A stretch of DNA of 64,000 bases from Danxiaibacter flavus (GCF_041060425.1 NZ_JAULBC010000002.1:372001-436000), one strand, 5' to 3'. Shown: positions 43,394 to 52,531, counted from the first letter of the stretch. Notes: a model not told the origin generated them from the sequence alone. Program-made: numbers and translations.

Positions 43394-45901
43394 ATGGATC
43401 AGCAAGCGACATTATATGACAGCCCGGAAACGGAGTACCTGCAAAAGAAACAGGAGCGATGGCTTTATGCGGAGATCATTATTCCGCTGGCGCTTCCGGT
43501 AAATTATACATGGAGCATTTCTACAAACTTCCAGGAAAAGATCCAGCCTGGCATCAGGGTTGAAGTTGAGCTGAGAAATAAAAAATACGCCGGGATTGTA
43601 AAGAAGATCTTTCCTGAAAAACCTGCTGCGTTCACACCCAAACCTATTCTTAATATTCTTGACAACGAGCCGTTGGTGTTTGCTGACCAGCTGGCATTGT
43701 GGGAATGGATGGCGCACTATTACATGTGCACCGAGGGCGAAGTGATGCAGGCAGCCATTCCCTCTAATCTCAAACTCTCCAGCGAAACGATTGTAATCTG
43801 GAATGATGAGCACGATGAAGATTTTGCTGATCTTGATAACGACGAATATGTAGTTGCCGAGGCACTGACCATCAAAAAAGAATTAAAGCTGAGTGAAATA
43901 CAGCAATTGCTTGACGCATCCCATGTTTACCCCGTTATAAAAAGACTGATTGAAAAGCAGGTTTGTTATGTGTGGGAAGAACTGAAAGAAAAGTACAAGG
44001 AGAAAAAAGAAACCTACATTATTCTGCACCCATCCTTCCATAACGAAGACATGCTTGCTGAATTGCTGAACAACTGGAGCAAGGCACCAAAACAACTTGC
44101 TCTGCTGCTCTCCTATTTGCATCTGTTGAAGACTGAAGGAGAAGTGACGCAGACCGAATTGCTGAAGAAATCTAACGCAACACCTGCACAGTTGAAAGCG
44201 TTGGTAGAAAAAAATATACTGATCGCAGAACGCCGTTCAGCAGAAAGAATTAAGAGCTTACCTAAAGACGTAACCATAGATTTAACACTCTCACCGGCCC
44301 AGGAAGAAGCACTTCAAAAAATAACAACTTCATTTGTTGATAAGCCGGTGTGCTTACTGCATGGCGTTACGGCCAGTGGTAAAACGCAGGTATACATTCA
44401 ATTAATTGAACAGTATATCAAAAAAGGCAAACAGGTACTGTATATGCTGCCGGAAATTGCGCTTACAGCGCAGATCATCAGGCGTATTCAGAAGCACTTT
44501 GGCGGAAATATCGCCATCTATCATTCCAAGTTCAATCCTAACGAACGTGTTGAATTATGGAACAAAGTAAAGAAAGGTGAAATTAAAATCGTGCTCGGAG
44601 CACGTTCCTCGCTCTTTCTGCCATTTAGCAGTCTCGGACTCGTTATTGTTGATGAAGAACATGACGCTTCATATAAGCAGCAAGATCCTGCACCGCGTTA
44701 CCACGCGCGCGATGCTGCAGTTTACTATGCATCATTGTTCAATGCAAAAGTATTGCTAGGCAGCGCCACTCCGTCCATTGAAAGCTACTTCAACGCCCGC
44801 AACAACAAGTACGGTCTTGTTCAATTGAACGAGCGATATGGCAATGTAGAACTTCCTTCCATAGAACTTGTTGATGCAAAAACTGTCGTTACACCGCAAA
44901 AAGGAAAGCTAATGCTTTCACCGCAACTAAAAGCGGCAATCCAGGCATCGTTAGATCAGAAAAAACAGGTGATCGTGTTCCAGAACAGGCGTGGTTATTC
45001 TCCATACCAGATCTGCGGTGTGTGCGGATGGATCCCCCAATGCCAGCACTGTGATGTGACACTTACTTATCACAAAGCAAAGAATAAGCTGACGTGCCAC
45101 TATTGCGGCACAGCTTATCCTGTTATACAAACCTGCGCCGCCTGTGGCAGCCATAACTTCATTCAAAAGAATTTCGGTACGGAGAAACTGGAAGAACTGT
45201 TCACAGAAGAATTTCCGGGCGCACGGATTGCCCGTATGGACTATGACAGTGTGAAAGGAAAGCATGACCATGATAACCTAATCAAGATGTTTGAGCAACA
45301 GCGTATTGATGTGTTGGTAGGCACCCAAATGGTTGTTAAGGGACTGGATTTTGAACACGTGAACCTGGTTGGAATTGTTGATGCTGATGGCATTCTGAAT
45401 TTTGCAGATTTCCGCGTAAATGAACGTGCATTTCAGTTAATGGAGCAGGTAAGCGGACGTGCAGGCAGAAAGGATGGACTGGGCAAAGTATTAATACAGG
45501 TAAGCAATACCCAGCACCCTGTTTTGCAATTTGTACAGCACCATAACTATGACGAGTTATTTCAATACGAAATAGAAAATCGCAAGCTGTTCTTCTATCC
45601 GCCCTTCTCGCGTTTAATACAGCTTGTTTTTAAACACAAAGAAAAACACATTGCTGAAGAAGCCGCATACTTAATGCTGAATGGACTAAAAACCAACTTT
45701 AGCAATTATCTTAACGGCCCGGCAGAACCCGTTGTAAACCGCATTCGCAATAAATACCTGTGGGAGATCCTCATAAAACTTCCCCGCGATGCCAAACTCA
45801 TTAAGCAATGCAAGATGGAAATACAACAACAAACAGCCATTATACAATCAACCAAATTGTACAAATCGGTGGTGATTGTGCCAGATGTAGACCCGGTGTA
45901 G
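43394..45901 (+). CDS. priA: Primosomal protein N' (replication-restart helicase)
   Basis: From the ATG at 43394 the protein has 835 residues; the frame starting at 43316 overlaps plsC and is not preferred. PriA recognises stalled forks and reloads the replicative helicase. The 3'-end-binding domain is N-terminal (YAEIIIPLALPVNYTW). Helicase motifs include Walker A HGVTASGKTQVY (about 322-333), VDEEHDASYK and DVLVGTQMVVKGLDF; the zinc-binding region (about 540-580) has CGVCGWIPQCQHC and CHYCGTAYP, CAACG. The stop is followed by a GTAAGAC array. Length is usual for Bacteroidota PriA. Confidence 0.96.
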   Translation: MDQQATLYDSPETEYLQKKQERWLYAEIIIPLALPVNYTWSISTNFQEKIQPGIRVEVELRNKKYAGIVKKIFPEKPAAFTPKPILNILDNEPLVFADQLALWEWMAHYYMCTEGEVMQAAIPSNLKLSSETIVIWNDEHDEDFADLDNDEYVVAEALTIKKELKLSEIQQLLDASHVYPVIKRLIEKQVCYVWEELKEKYKEKKETYIILHPSFHNEDMLAELLNNWSKAPKQLALLLSYLHLLKTEGEVTQTELLKKSNATPAQLKALVEKNILIAERRSAERIKSLPKDVTIDLTLSPAQEEALQKITTSFVDKPVCLLHGVTASGKTQVYIQLIEQYIKKGKQVLYMLPEIALTAQIIRRIQKHFGGNIAIYHSKFNPNERVELWNKVKKGEIKIVLGARSSLFLPFSSLGLVIVDEEHDASYKQQDPAPRYHARDAAVYYASLFNAKVLLGSATPSIESYFNARNNKYGLVQLNERYGNVELPSIELVDAKTVVTPQKGKLMLSPQLKAAIQASLDQKKQVIVFQNRRGYSPYQICGVCGWIPQCQHCDVTLTYHKAKNKLTCHYCGTAYPVIQTCAACGSHNFIQKNFGTEKLEELFTEEFPGARIARMDYDSVKGKHDHDNLIKMFEQQRIDVLVGTQMVVKGLDFEHVNLVGIVDADGILNFADFRVNERAFQLMEQVSGRAGRKDGLGKVLIQVSNTQHPVLQFVQHHNYDELFQYEIENRKLFFYPPFSRLIQLVFKHKEKHIAEEAAYLMLNGLKTNFSNYLNGPAEPVVNRIRNKYLWEILIKLPRDAKLIKQCKMEIQQQTAIIQSTKLYKSVVIVPDVDPV

Positions 45902-45966
45902 GAAGACCGTAAGATAGTAAGACAGTAAGATCGTAAGACGTGTAAGACATGTTAAACACGTAAGAT
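45900..45966. repeat. GTAAGAC array after the priA stop
   Basis: The words GTAAGAT, GTAAGAC, GTAAGAT and GTAAGACGTGTAAGAC run for about 60 bp straight after priA. It is the reverse complement of the CTTAC array before the GNAT gene, and the stop-proximal orientation. Confidence 0.7.
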
Positions 45967-46022
45967 TGTGGGACTAGTAGAAAAAAGAAAAAGAAAAGAT
46001 ACCTGCTTTTTCACCTTGCTTT

Positions 46023-46515
46023 CCGCCGCATATCCATGGTTCCAATCCTTTGTGATTCTTTGCGTCTTTCCGTTTTCGTGGCAAAAAGACGTCGTGTTTC
46101 GTCTCTATCGCCGTGTCTCCGTGGTTCTTATCCTTTGTGCTTCTTTGCGTCTTTCCGTCTTCGTGGCAAAAACCTCGTGTTTCGTCAGTGTCGCCGTGCC
46201 TCCCTGGTTCCAATTCTTTGTGCTTCTTTGTGCCTTAGCGCCTTTGTGGCAAAAACATTGTGTTTCGTCTCTGTCGTCATGTCTCCGTGGTTTCAATTCT
46301 TTGTGCCTCTTTGCGTCTTAGCGCCTTTGTGGCAAAAACCTCGTGTTTCGCCCTGTCGCCGTGCCTCCGTGGTTTCAACCCTTTGTGCCTCTTTGCGCCT
46401 TAGCGCCTTCGTGGCAAAAGGACGTTGTGTATCGTTTTTCCGCTGTGTCTCCGTGGTTTCAAATTCTTTGTGCCCCTTTGCGCCGTTGTGGCTTTGTGGC
46501 TCAAAAAAGGTATTT
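46023..46515. repeat. Tandem array of about six ~83-bp units before the antitoxin gene
   Basis: About six diverged units of about 83 bp occur. Each runs CTCCGTGGTTTCAATTCTTTG, TGCCTCTTTGCGTCTTAGCG, CCTTTGTGGCAAAAACCTCG, TGTTTCGTCTCTGTCGCCGTG, with variants. A smaller internal period of about 8-9 (CTTTGTG, CTCTTTG, CGTCTTAG) is visible. Long open frames on both strands here are repeat artefacts. The array ends about 18 bp before the antitoxin start. Confidence 0.85.
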
Positions 46516-46532
46516 TTGTACAAACTCCTAAT

Positions 46533-46787
46533 ATGACAACAGCCGCGATAAGAGAGAAATTGCATTCTTACATAAGATTTGCAGAGGATAAAAAGATAAA
46601 GGCTATCTATACGATGCTGGAAAGCGAAATTGCAGATATTCCTGACCATTGGAACGATCCGGATTTTCTAAATGAGCTTAATAAACGTTCCGATGAAGTC
46701 AAAAAAGGAAGAGTAAAAACAGTGTCCTGGAAAGATGCAAAAACGAAAATTCTAAATTCTCAACCCCGAAAACGAAATGTCTTATAA
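46533..46787 (+). CDS. Antitoxin of a ParE/RelE-type module
   Basis: From the ATG at 46533 the protein has 84 residues; the frame extends into the repeat up to 46425 but that is not real. It is highly charged and helical (MTTAAIREKLHSYIRFAEDKKIKAIYTMLES), ends with basic residues (SQPRKRNVL), and overlaps the toxin by 11 bp, the usual arrangement of an antitoxin-toxin pair. No DNA-binding motif is obvious; it resembles short addiction-module proteins with the unstructured DIPDHWNDPDFLNELNKRSDE segment. Confidence 0.8.
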   Translation: MTTAAIREKLHSYIRFAEDKKIKAIYTMLESEIADIPDHWNDPDFLNELNKRSDEVKKGRVKTVSWKDAKTKILNSQPRKRNVL

Positions 46788-47085
46788 AATAGAATTTCAC
46801 CCTGAAGCCTTAAAAGAAATCCAAGAGTCCTATTCATGGTACGAAGACCGCTCCGCTGGTCTGGGAAAACGATTTATCGAAGCAATTGACTACCGGTTGT
46901 CTCTGATACTTAATGATCCTGAAAGATATCCGAAAAAGAAAGCGTCCTACCGGGAAATATCCATACACATCTTTCCTTACATCATTATATACGAGATTCT
47001 CAAAAAAGAAAAAATTATACTGGTATATTATGTTTTTCACATGAAAAAAAATCCCAAAAGAAAATTCAGGCGCTCATCGAAATAA
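46777..47085 (+). CDS. ParE/RelE-superfamily toxin
   Basis: A 102-residue protein with the plasmid-stabilisation fold: YKIEFHPEALKEIQESYSWYEDRSAGLGKRFIEAIDYRLSLI helices, then NDPERYPKKKASYREISIHIFPYIIIYEI and the final strands KKEKIILVYYVFHMKKNPKRKF. Members inhibit gyrase (ParE) or cleave ribosomal mRNA (RelE); the sequence favours ParE-like. The pair lies between two arrays of ~83-bp repeats, hence probably arrived by recombination or insertion. Confidence 0.88.
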   Translation: MSYKIEFHPEALKEIQESYSWYEDRSAGLGKRFIEAIDYRLSLILNDPERYPKKKASYREISIHIFPYIIIYEILKKEKIILVYYVFHMKKNPKRKFRRSSK

Positions 47086-47127
47086 CGACTAATAGTGCTT
47101 AAAGAATTTTCAAATTGCATCCGTTAT

Positions 47128-47500
47128 TAAACGTTGTGTATCGTCAGTTTACCGTACTTCCATGGTTTCAATTCTTTGCGCCTTAGCACCTTTGTGGCAA
47201 AACGCCGTGTTTCGTCCTGTCGCTGTGCCTCTTTAGTTTTTCAATTCTTTGTGCCTCTTTGCGTCTTAGCGCCTTTGTGGCAAAAACCTCGTGTTTCGTC
47301 TCTGTCGCTGTGCCTCTGTGGTTTTTCAATTCTTTGTGCCTCTTTGCGTCTTAGCGCCTTTGTGGCAAAAACCTCGTGTTTCGCCCTGTCGCCGCGCCTC
47401 TGTGGTTTCAACCCTTTGTGCCTCTTTGCGCCTTAGCGCCGTTGTGGCAAAAAAACGTTGTGTATCGTTTTTCCGCTGTGTCTCCGTGGTTTGAAACTTT
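47128..47500. repeat. Second array of ~83-bp units before murB
   Basis: About four and a half units of the same family as at 46.0 kb. The last two units (47355-47500) are nearly identical in order and wording to the last two of the first array (about 46345-46480), e.g. TTTCAACCCTTTGTGCCTC and CGTTGTGTATCGTTTTTCCG. The array ends about 34 bp before the murB start. Confidence 0.85.
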
Positions 47501-47533
47501 GCAACTTGCCACCAAAAACGTAGGTTTGCCGTC

Positions 47534-48556
47534 ATGCAGATACTTGAAAACGTTTCTCTTAAGCAATACAACACGTTCGGCATTGAAGCTACAGCAAGAT
47601 ATTTTTCAGCATTCCAATCGGTAAGCGATCTGGAAGAACTGCTTTCTTACAAAGAAAAATTATCAGCAGACAATTCGCTATTACCACTGGGCGGCGGCAG
47701 CAATATTCTCTTTACAAAGAATTTTGACGGACTTGTTCTAAAGAATGAATTGAAAGGGATTGAGGTTGTAAGAGAAGATGAAATGTTTTTTTACGTAAAA
47801 GCGCAAGCCGGAGAAAACTGGCACTCGTTTGTACTTTATTGCATCGAACATAACTACGCCGGCATTGAGAATTTAAGCCTTATTCCGGGATGCGTGGGTG
47901 CATCGCCCATGCAAAACATCGGAGCTTATGGTGTAGAGATCAAAGATGTGTTTGAAAGCCTGGAAGCTTATGATCTGCTCGAAAAGACAATCGTTACATT
48001 CAATCTCAATGATTGCGAATTTGGTTACAGGGAAAGCATTTTTAAGCGCAAGTACAAGAATCGTTTCATCATACTTAGCGTTACCTACAAATTGCGCAAA
48101 CTACCTGTCTTTAATACATCCTACGGTGCAATTGAGCAAGAACTCGACAAAATGCAGGTATCGGCTCTGTCTATCCAGGCTATTTCGCAGGCCGTGATTA
48201 ATATCCGCACAAGCAAATTACCCAATCCTGCAGAGATAGGCAACGCAGGCAGCTTCTTTAAAAACCCGCAGATTGGCACCGATGCATACATTCAACTCAA
48301 AGAGCAATACCCTTCCATACCAGGTTACACAGTTGATCAACAACATACCAAAATTGCAGCGGGCTGGCTGATTGAACAATGCGGCTGGAAAGGCTATCGC
48401 GAAGGCGATGCAGGCTGCCATGCAAGGCAGGCATTGGTATTAGTGAATTATGGCCATGCAAAAGGAAGCGAGATCTTTTCTCTCTCAGAAAAAATTATCT
48501 CCAGCGTGCGTGATAAGTTTGGTATTGAACTGGAAAGAGAAGTGAATATCTTGTAG
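47534..48556 (+). CDS. murB: UDP-N-acetylenolpyruvoylglucosamine reductase
   Basis: A 340-residue flavoenzyme that reduces UDP-GlcNAc-enolpyruvate to UDP-MurNAc with NADPH in peptidoglycan synthesis. The FAD motif is PLGGGSNILF (about 53-62); VGASPMQNIGAYGVEIKDVF and FGYRESIFKRKYKNRFIIL follow; SGNAGSFFKNP-like NAGSFFKNPQIG and the C-terminal GDAGCHARQALVLVNYG complete the fold. Length corresponds to type I MurB. The TAG stop is the first word of an AGCTATC array. Confidence 0.96.
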   Translation: MQILENVSLKQYNTFGIEATARYFSAFQSVSDLEELLSYKEKLSADNSLLPLGGGSNILFTKNFDGLVLKNELKGIEVVREDEMFFYVKAQAGENWHSFVLYCIEHNYAGIENLSLIPGCVGASPMQNIGAYGVEIKDVFESLEAYDLLEKTIVTFNLNDCEFGYRESIFKRKYKNRFIILSVTYKLRKLPVFNTSYGAIEQELDKMQVSALSIQAISQAVINIRTSKLPNPAEIGNAGSFFKNPQIGTDAYIQLKEQYPSIPGYTVDQQHTKIAAGWLIEQCGWKGYREGDAGCHARQALVLVNYGHAKGSEIFSLSEKIISSVRDKFGIELEREVNIL

Positions 48557-48646
48557 CTATCAGCTATCAGCTATCAGCTATCAGCTATCAGCTATCAGCT
48601 ATCAGCTATCAGCTATCAGCTATCAGCTATCAGCTATCAGCTATCA
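48554..48646. repeat. Perfect (AGCTATC)13 tandem array starting in the murB stop
   Basis: From 48555 to 48646 the heptamer AGCTATC repeats about 13 times without a mismatch, beginning inside the stop codon TAG. Perfect identity suggests recent expansion by slippage. The rest of 48647-48872 has no gene; it includes ACTTACAACTC-type words at about 48781-48802. Confidence 0.95.
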
Positions 48647-48872
48647 TAGCGAAGATCTAAGCGAGTTGAAAAACATACAATATCAAATCACTTTATTTGC
48701 GGATGCACTTTCTAACACGGCAGTAAAAGTTTTAAGCTTCGGGCTTTAAGCTCAGGACATCCTTCCGCTTCCATAAACGTATAACCTACAACTTACAACT
48801 CCTTTATGTTTTCTTTATGACTTCTCCATACAACGTTCAAACGTCTGATCGTATCTACTTTGAAACCTTTGT

Positions 48873-49424
48873 ATGCACAAAACTTTACTACTGCTAATAT
48901 GCATGAGCTTCACATGTCTGCTTCTCCGCGCACAGGATACAGTTTATCTCAAAAAAGAAGCAAGAAAAAGCAAAGTAATTACCGACAGGCCACCGCAAGT
49001 AGTGTATGCCGAACTCGGCGGACCGGGGATAGCTATTTCTGTGAATTATGATCGTCGGTTTAATAAGAAAACGGATGGCCCAGGCATGTATGCCGGTCTT
49101 GGTTATGGCTTTAGTACAAGCCCTTCTTACCTAACTGTTCCGGTTGGTGTTAACTACCTTCTCGGAAGAAACGGAAAGTATTTTGAAATGGGAGCCGGCC
49201 TAAGTTATCTGGGCATTTTATCCTCCGATGACAAGGGCACTTATATCGGCGTTATAGATAACTATTATTCGGGAAAGAAAGGCTATCTGTTAGGCACCAT
49301 GACTTTTGGCTATCGCAGACAACCTATAAACGGAGGATTCAATTTCCGCGTTGGTCTCTCCCCTTTTATTGGTAATGGAATTGCAGGCGTGTTGCCTTAT
49401 ATCGGCGTGGGATATAATTTCTAG
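48873..49424 (+). CDS. Putative outer-membrane beta-barrel protein
   Basis: A 183-residue protein with a signal peptide (MHKTLLLLICMSFTCLLLRAQ). The mature part has amphipathic strands rich in glycine and aromatics: IAISVNYDRRFNKK, MYAGLGYGFS, TVPVGVNYLLGR, YFEMGAGLSYLG, MTFGYRRQPINGGFNFRVGL and a terminal LPYIGVGYNF ending in Phe, as outer-membrane barrels do. Function is unknown. Its stop is in a TAGCTGTCAGC array. Confidence 0.75.
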   Translation: MHKTLLLLICMSFTCLLLRAQDTVYLKKEARKSKVITDRPPQVVYAELGGPGIAISVNYDRRFNKKTDGPGMYAGLGYGFSTSPSYLTVPVGVNYLLGRNGKYFEMGAGLSYLGILSSDDKGTYIGVIDNYYSGKKGYLLGTMTFGYRRQPINGGFNFRVGLSPFIGNGIAGVLPYIGVGYNF

Positions 49425-49461
49425 CTGTCAGCAAGTAGCTATCAGCTATCAGCTTTTAACC
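49422..49461. repeat. TAGCTGTCAGC array after the beta-barrel gene
   Basis: TAGCTGTCAGCAAGTAGC followed by two TATCAGC words starts in the stop codon. It is the stop-proximal orientation of the CAGCTAT family. The reverse arm lies at about 49570-49620. Confidence 0.65.
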
Positions 49462-49482
49462 AGCACGATAGTGTTAGAGCAT

Positions 49483-49519
49483 AAAAAAAAAGTGATGGGC
49501 AATTCCATCACCTTTTTTC
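49483..49519. terminator. Bidirectional intrinsic terminator
   Basis: GTGATGG (49492-49498) and CCATCAC (49505-49511) pair around GCAATT, flanked by an A-run on the left and CTTTTTTC on the right. It lies between the convergent beta-barrel and MoxR genes and can end both transcripts. Confidence 0.8.
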
Positions 49520-49569
49520 AAACTATTTTTTGAAATTTAAGTTCCCCAAAAAACAGACCTCTTCAAAAA

Positions 49570-49619
49570 GCATCACAGCTAAAAGCTGATAGCTAATAGC
49601 CAATAGCTAAACACAGCTA
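49570..49619. repeat. TAGCTATT array at the MoxR-gene stop
   Basis: On the minus strand TAGCTGTGTTTAGCTATTGG, CTATTAGC and TATCAGC words begin in the stop codon of the MoxR-like gene. It forms an inverted pair with 49422-49461 across the terminator. Confidence 0.6.
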
Positions 49620-51179
49620 CCTAAAATCGTCTTCGCTCAAATCATCATCCTCATTAAAATTCATCTGGCCGAGGTTCATCATGCTGCCGATGAGGTCTTT
49701 AAATTCAATCTTGCCTTCAATAACTTTTTTACTGATGAGTGAGTGCGCAGCCAGTCCGTGCAATACAAATTCCATTAGCAAGGCACTTTCTTTTTCATTT
49801 GCGTGCGGAAAATATTTTTTGATAAGTCCATACAGTCCATCCACTTTGTAAAGGGCCTGGACCTTTTCGGCGTCCTTCATATCGAGGAACAGATCAAGAT
49901 GATTGCCAGCATCAAACCAACGCGTGATTGCTTTGTACGGATCATCATCTCTTTCCTGCTGCGAAGCCTTGCCAGTATTACGTCTCTTCTTCATCCCTTC
50001 CGGATTGGGAAAATAAGTAGAGAACTGTGTTCTTACTGCTTTATCCAACAGATTCACTGCCACCTGGTAAGGTCCTTCCTGTTCACCTTCATATACCAGT
50101 TCAATCTTACCGGTTATAGAAGGAATAATTCCACTTAGATCACTGATCCAAACCTGTGTACGTTTTTCGTTATGAATTATAGCACGTCTCTCTGCACTGC
50201 TGATCGCATTTTCAAAAGCAGAAATGGTAAGCCTTGCACTAACACCACTTTTTTTGTCAACATATTCATTGGAACGGGCTTCAAACGCAACCTGTTCAAT
50301 CAATCGTTTTACAAGATCGCTGATGTCAACTTTTGCTATCTGCTCTTCCAGTACATCAGCTTCCTGTTCGGTGATGGCAAGTGATGTTTCTATTGTCTTG
50401 GGATAGTGTGTCAGGATCTGGCTTTGAATCCTGTCTTTTAACGGCGTTACAATGCTTCCCCTGTTGGTATAATCTTCAGGGTTGGCAGTGAACACAAAAA
50501 GAATATCCAACGGCATCCGCAGTTTAAAACCGCGGATCTGGATATCACCTTCCTCCAGAATATTAAACAAAGACACCTGGATGCGTGCCTGCAGATCAGG
50601 AATTTCGTTGATCACGAATATGCCCCTGTTGCTTCGTGGAATGATGCCGTAGTGAATCACTTTTTCGTCAGCAAAGCTCAACTTAAGATTGGCTGCTTTA
50701 ATAGGATCAATATCGCCGATAAGATCGGCAACACTCACATCGGGCGTCGCCAGTTTTTCACCATAGCGTTCACCGCGATGCACCCATGAAATAGGAGTTT
50801 CATCTCCATATTGCGCAATAAGATCCCTGGCATATTTGCTCATTGGCTTTAACGGATCATCATTCACCTCACTTCCGGCAACAATGGGAATATATTCGTT
50901 CAGAAGATCCACCATTTGCCTGGCCATACGCGTCTTTGCCTGCCCGCGCAAACCAAGAAAAAGAATGTTGTGCCTGCTTAGTAGTGCTCTTTCCGTATCA
51001 GGAATTACAGAATCTTCATAACCTAATATTCCTGTAAACGTATTTTCCTTGTTCCGGATTTTTTCAATAAGGTTATTGCGTATTTCATCTTTAACCGATA
51101 TAGGTGTATACCCGCTTTTCTTTAGTTCACCTAATGTTTTAATCTTCTCCCAAATGGATACCTTACTAGTTTCATTCAT
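49617..51179 (-). CDS. MoxR/magnesium-chelatase-I-like AAA+ ATPase
   Basis: A 520-residue AAA+ protein. Walker A is GLRGQAKT (76-83), Walker B GIFVINEIPDLQ, and the sensor/GVSARL segment (about 312-318) follows; SLFNILEEGDIQIRGFKLRMPLDILFVFTANPEDYT is typical of the MoxR/ChlI group. These ATPases act as chaperones or metal-inserting machines together with a VWA partner. Here the VWA gene lies directly upstream at 51270 on the same strand, with 90 bp between. The acidic C-terminal end (NEDDDLSEDDFR) may contact the partner. Confidence 0.92.
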   Translation of the reverse strand: MNETSKVSIWEKIKTLGELKKSGYTPISVKDEIRNNLIEKIRNKENTFTGILGYEDSVIPDTERALLSRHNILFLGLRGQAKTRMARQMVDLLNEYIPIVAGSEVNDDPLKPMSKYARDLIAQYGDETPISWVHRGERYGEKLATPDVSVADLIGDIDPIKAANLKLSFADEKVIHYGIIPRSNRGIFVINEIPDLQARIQVSLFNILEEGDIQIRGFKLRMPLDILFVFTANPEDYTNRGSIVTPLKDRIQSQILTHYPKTIETSLAITEQEADVLEEQIAKVDISDLVKRLIEQVAFEARSNEYVDKKSGVSARLTISAFENAISSAERRAIIHNEKRTQVWISDLSGIIPSITGKIELVYEGEQEGPYQVAVNLLDKAVRTQFSTYFPNPEGMKKRRNTGKASQQERDDDPYKAITRWFDAGNHLDLFLDMKDAEKVQALYKVDGLYGLIKKYFPHANEKESALLMEFVLHGLAAHSLISKKVIEGKIEFKDLIGSMMNLGQMNFNEDDDLSEDDFR

Positions 51180-51269
51180 GTTTCAAATCTTATAAGTTCG
51201 AGTATAATGCATTCAGTGCCGGCAATTTGTCACCGGCTTCTCTTTTATGCCACGGTTTAAAACTTTGCT

Positions 51270-52367
51270 TTAATAAACCGTCTTGCGTTTTCCACTTTCA
51301 AAATCTTTAAATATAAATGTGCCAAGTTTATCCAGGCTTGCAAAAAACGCTTTACCATTGTTAGTTTCAGTGAACTCTGTAACAAAGCGCTGCAGGTATG
51401 GATCACTGGCAATCATAAATGTAGTGATGGGTATTTTTAACTTTTTACATTGTGCAGCCAGGTTTAAGCAGCGGGCAGTGATCTTTCTGTCCAGGCCAAA
51501 GCTATTTTTATAGTAGCGCTTTCCTATTTTCAGACAGGTAGGTTTACCATCCGTTATCATAAAGATCTGCTTGTTCGGATTTTTTCTGCGCCGCAAAATG
51601 TCCATTGCTAATTCAAGCCCGGCGACCGTATTTGTATGATACGGGCCAACCTGTAAGTAAGGCAGATCTTTAATTTCAACAGGCCAGGCGTCGTTACCAA
51701 ATACTACAATATCGAGCGTGTCTTTAGGATACTTTGTTGTGATCAGTTCACTCAGCGCCATGGCTACTTTCTTCGCCGGCGTTATCCTGTCCTCACCGTA
51801 CAAGATCATCGAGTGTGAAATGTCAATCATCAGCACAGTCGATGTTTGCGCTTTAAAATCCGTTTCGCGGATCTGCAAATCATCTTCCTGCATATTGAAG
51901 CTTTCCACGCCATGGTTGATCTGCGCATTACGTATGCTTTCGGTGAAGTCTATCTGTTCCAGCATATCGCCAAACTGGAACGGACGGTGATCGGGACTGA
52001 TTTCTTCACCCTGACCAGGTTTGAACGTGTTGTGATCGCCCTGCTTCGTTTTCTTAAGCTTACCAAAAATTTCTTCGAGACTTTTTTTGCGAATGCCCTG
52101 TTCGCTTTTAGGAGTTATTACTATTTGACCGGTTTGGTTATCATCTCTTATATAACCATTTTCTCTCAGGTCATCTATAAAATCGCCCATGCCGTATTCA
52201 TCATCTGTTAGCTGGTACTTTTTATCCAGTTCATTCATCCACTGTAAAGCTTCGCTAACATCGCCGTTTGTGTAGGTTAGCAATTGCATAAAGAGATCGA
52301 GCAATTGTTCAAAGCGGCTTTTACCATTGGCATTGGGATCAAACTTCACAAATCTGTTTCCAATCAT
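51270..52367 (-). CDS. VWA-domain protein (ChlD-like partner of the MoxR ATPase)
   Basis: A 365-residue protein with a helical N-terminal part (1-170) and a von Willebrand A domain (about 175-360). The MIDAS metal site is complete: DISHS (182-186), T in SELITTKYPKD or nearby and MITDGKPTC for the later Asp. It has no membrane segments. The pair VWA-MoxR resembles the magnesium-chelatase D-I pair, where the VWA protein couples ATP use to a client. Client unknown. Confidence 0.92.
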   Translation of the reverse strand: MIGNRFVKFDPNANGKSRFEQLLDLFMQLLTYTNGDVSEALQWMNELDKKYQLTDDEYGMGDFIDDLRENGYIRDDNQTGQIVITPKSEQGIRKKSLEEIFGKLKKTKQGDHNTFKPGQGEEISPDHRPFQFGDMLEQIDFTESIRNAQINHGVESFNMQEDDLQIRETDFKAQTSTVLMIDISHSMILYGEDRITPAKKVAMALSELITTKYPKDTLDIVVFGNDAWPVEIKDLPYLQVGPYHTNTVAGLELAMDILRRRKNPNKQIFMITDGKPTCLKIGKRYYKNSFGLDRKITARCLNLAAQCKKLKIPITTFMIASDPYLQRFVTEFTETNNGKAFFASLDKLGTFIFKDFESGKRKTVY

Positions 52368-52440
52368 AACTGTAAGCTACGTAAAAACTCCAAGAAAAAA
52401 TGCGTGTTTTTTTTGAGTTAACAAAGGCTGAACGTCAGTT

Positions 52441-52500
52441 TGATTTGAGATTTGAATGCCGATTTGAAATTTCAAATCTCAAATTTCAAATTAGAAATTC
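52441..52500. repeat. ATTTGAA/TTCAAAT array in a divergent gap
   Basis: ATTTGAGATTTGAATGCCG is followed by the reverse complement ATTTCAAATCTCAAATTTC, so this short array is itself an inverted repeat with a 4-8 bp centre. It lies 30 bp before the SNF2-helicase start and between divergent genes. Confidence 0.65.
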
Positions 52501-52531
52501 TTAACATTGCCGCCTTAAATAGCCTGGGTTT

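Noticed and set aside
45968..46536. Several long open frames on both strands in the ~83-bp array
   Set aside because: They overlap one another, translate a Cys/Phe/Pro-rich word again and again, and disappear where the repeat ends.
46023..47500. CRISPR-like array
   Set aside because: Units are tandem with no unique spacers and no cas genes are near.
48554..48646. CRISPR or coding repeat
   Set aside because: A seven-base unit has no spacers and reads in three frames in turn.
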